Source: Acidimicrobiaceae bacterium (GTDB taxonomy: Bacteria > Actinomycetota > Acidimicrobiia > Acidimicrobiales > RAAP-2). From it: a stretch of 14,075 nucleotides of DNA. Within the stretch, counting starts at the first letter, position 1, and the number at the start of each line of letters is the position of its first letter. The translations under genes were made by a program, and so were the position numbers. The notes below the pieces were generated by a model, which saw only the letters and a list, made by a program, of their open reading frames with translations, made no database searches and was not told the DNA's origin. The stretch spans positions 347 through 14,421 of the forward strand of contig PLCI01000151.1 of NCBI GenBank assembly GCA_003135595.1, written 5' to 3'. Shown piece by piece: positions 13,726 to 14,075 of the stretch.

Positions 13726-14075
13726 GTCGTCGCGTGCCGCGCGACCACGAGCTCGACCTCGGTGCCCGCCCCCGGCGCGCTCCTGATGGTCGCGGTGCCG
13801 CCGTGGCGAGCCATGCGCTCGACGATCGAGCACGCGATCCCCTTGCGGTCGGGCGGCACTCCGCCGGGATCGAAGCCCCGGCCAACGTCGCGGACGAAGA
13901 GCGACACGGTCTCGGGCTCCACCTCGGCGAACATCGAGATGCTGGACATGCCGGACCACTTCGCCGCGTTCACGGCAGCCTCCCTGCCTGCGGCGAGCAG
14001 CGCGCGCAACGCGTCGTCGAGCTCGCAGTCGCCGACGACGATGAGCTCGACGCCGATGCCGTAGTCCTCCTCGAC
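13722..14075 (-). CDS. Sensor histidine kinase, C-terminal ATPase part (MacS/PspC type)
   Basis: The last 117 residues of a histidine kinase, open through the right edge. The ATP-binding domain shows the N-box REAAVNAAKWSG, the G1 box DVGRGFDPG, and the final GGTATIRSAPGAGTEVEL. The ATP-lid region reads KGIACSIVERMARHGG instead of the usual GLGL, as in the DesK/NarX-like kinases with PspC domains that partner MacR-like regulators. The phosphorylated histidine and any sensor or membrane segments lie outside the window. Its stop overlaps the start of the response regulator gene by four bases, so it is the upstream gene of the pair. Confidence 0.9.
   Translation of the reverse strand, partial: VEEDYGIGVELIVVGDCELDDALRALLAAGREAAVNAAKWSGMSSISMFAEVEPETVSLFVRDVGRGFDPGGVPPDRKGIACSIVERMARHGGTATIRSAPGAGTEVELVVARHATT

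Noticed and set aside
11918..13885. Upstream extension of the glycosidase frame to 13885
   Set aside because: The frame remains open by chance across the phosphoesterase and regulator genes on either strand; the signal peptide marks the real N-terminus near 11917.

Overview
This GC-rich window reads as chromosomal DNA of an actinobacterium. The evidence is an LLM-class (F420/flavin-type) oxidoreductase, an EF-G2-like translation factor, a sensor kinase/LuxR-type regulator pair of the PspC/MacRS style, GTG and TTG start codons, and several genes whose -10 box lies 6-7 bases before the start codon, which suggests leaderless mRNAs. An Acidimicrobiia-like lineage would fit, but this is inference. 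No phage, transposase, CRISPR, tRNA or rRNA was recognised.

Left part (1-1057): the start of a kdp potassium-uptake operon on the minus strand. In transcription order it holds a 27-codon one-helix membrane ORF, kdpF and kdpA (cut by the left edge). All three are packed through stop/start contacts. Four 11-base direct repeats of a response-regulator-box type sit just upstream.

1058-4687: a divergent four-gene cluster. An ArsR-like winged-helix regulator and an LLM oxidoreductase run leftward. An MFS exporter and an SDR/NmrA-like NAD(P)-binding protein run rightward. The two regulatory faces share about 50 bp, with overlapping promoters and a 38-bp dyad, so one regulator probably controls all four genes. 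The layout suggests a detoxification or small-molecule export cassette of unknown substrate.

4747-7367: an EF-G2-like GTPase (minus) faces away from a two-CBS-domain protein (plus). 7369-8816: a serine beta-lactamase-like hydrolase (minus), then a frameshifted and truncated zinc alcohol dehydrogenase remnant (plus).

8824-11917: a TPR-like hypothetical protein and a large exported family-3 glycoside hydrolase (minus). 12089-13081: a calcineurin-like metallophosphoesterase (plus), divergent from the glycosidase. 13078-14075: a LuxR-type response regulator and the C-terminal part of its sensor kinase (minus, cut by the right edge); the stop codons of the phosphoesterase and the regulator share one CTAG.

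No gene-free stretch exceeds about 175 bp. The only long non-functional stretch is 8536-8823, which holds the dehydrogenase remnant.
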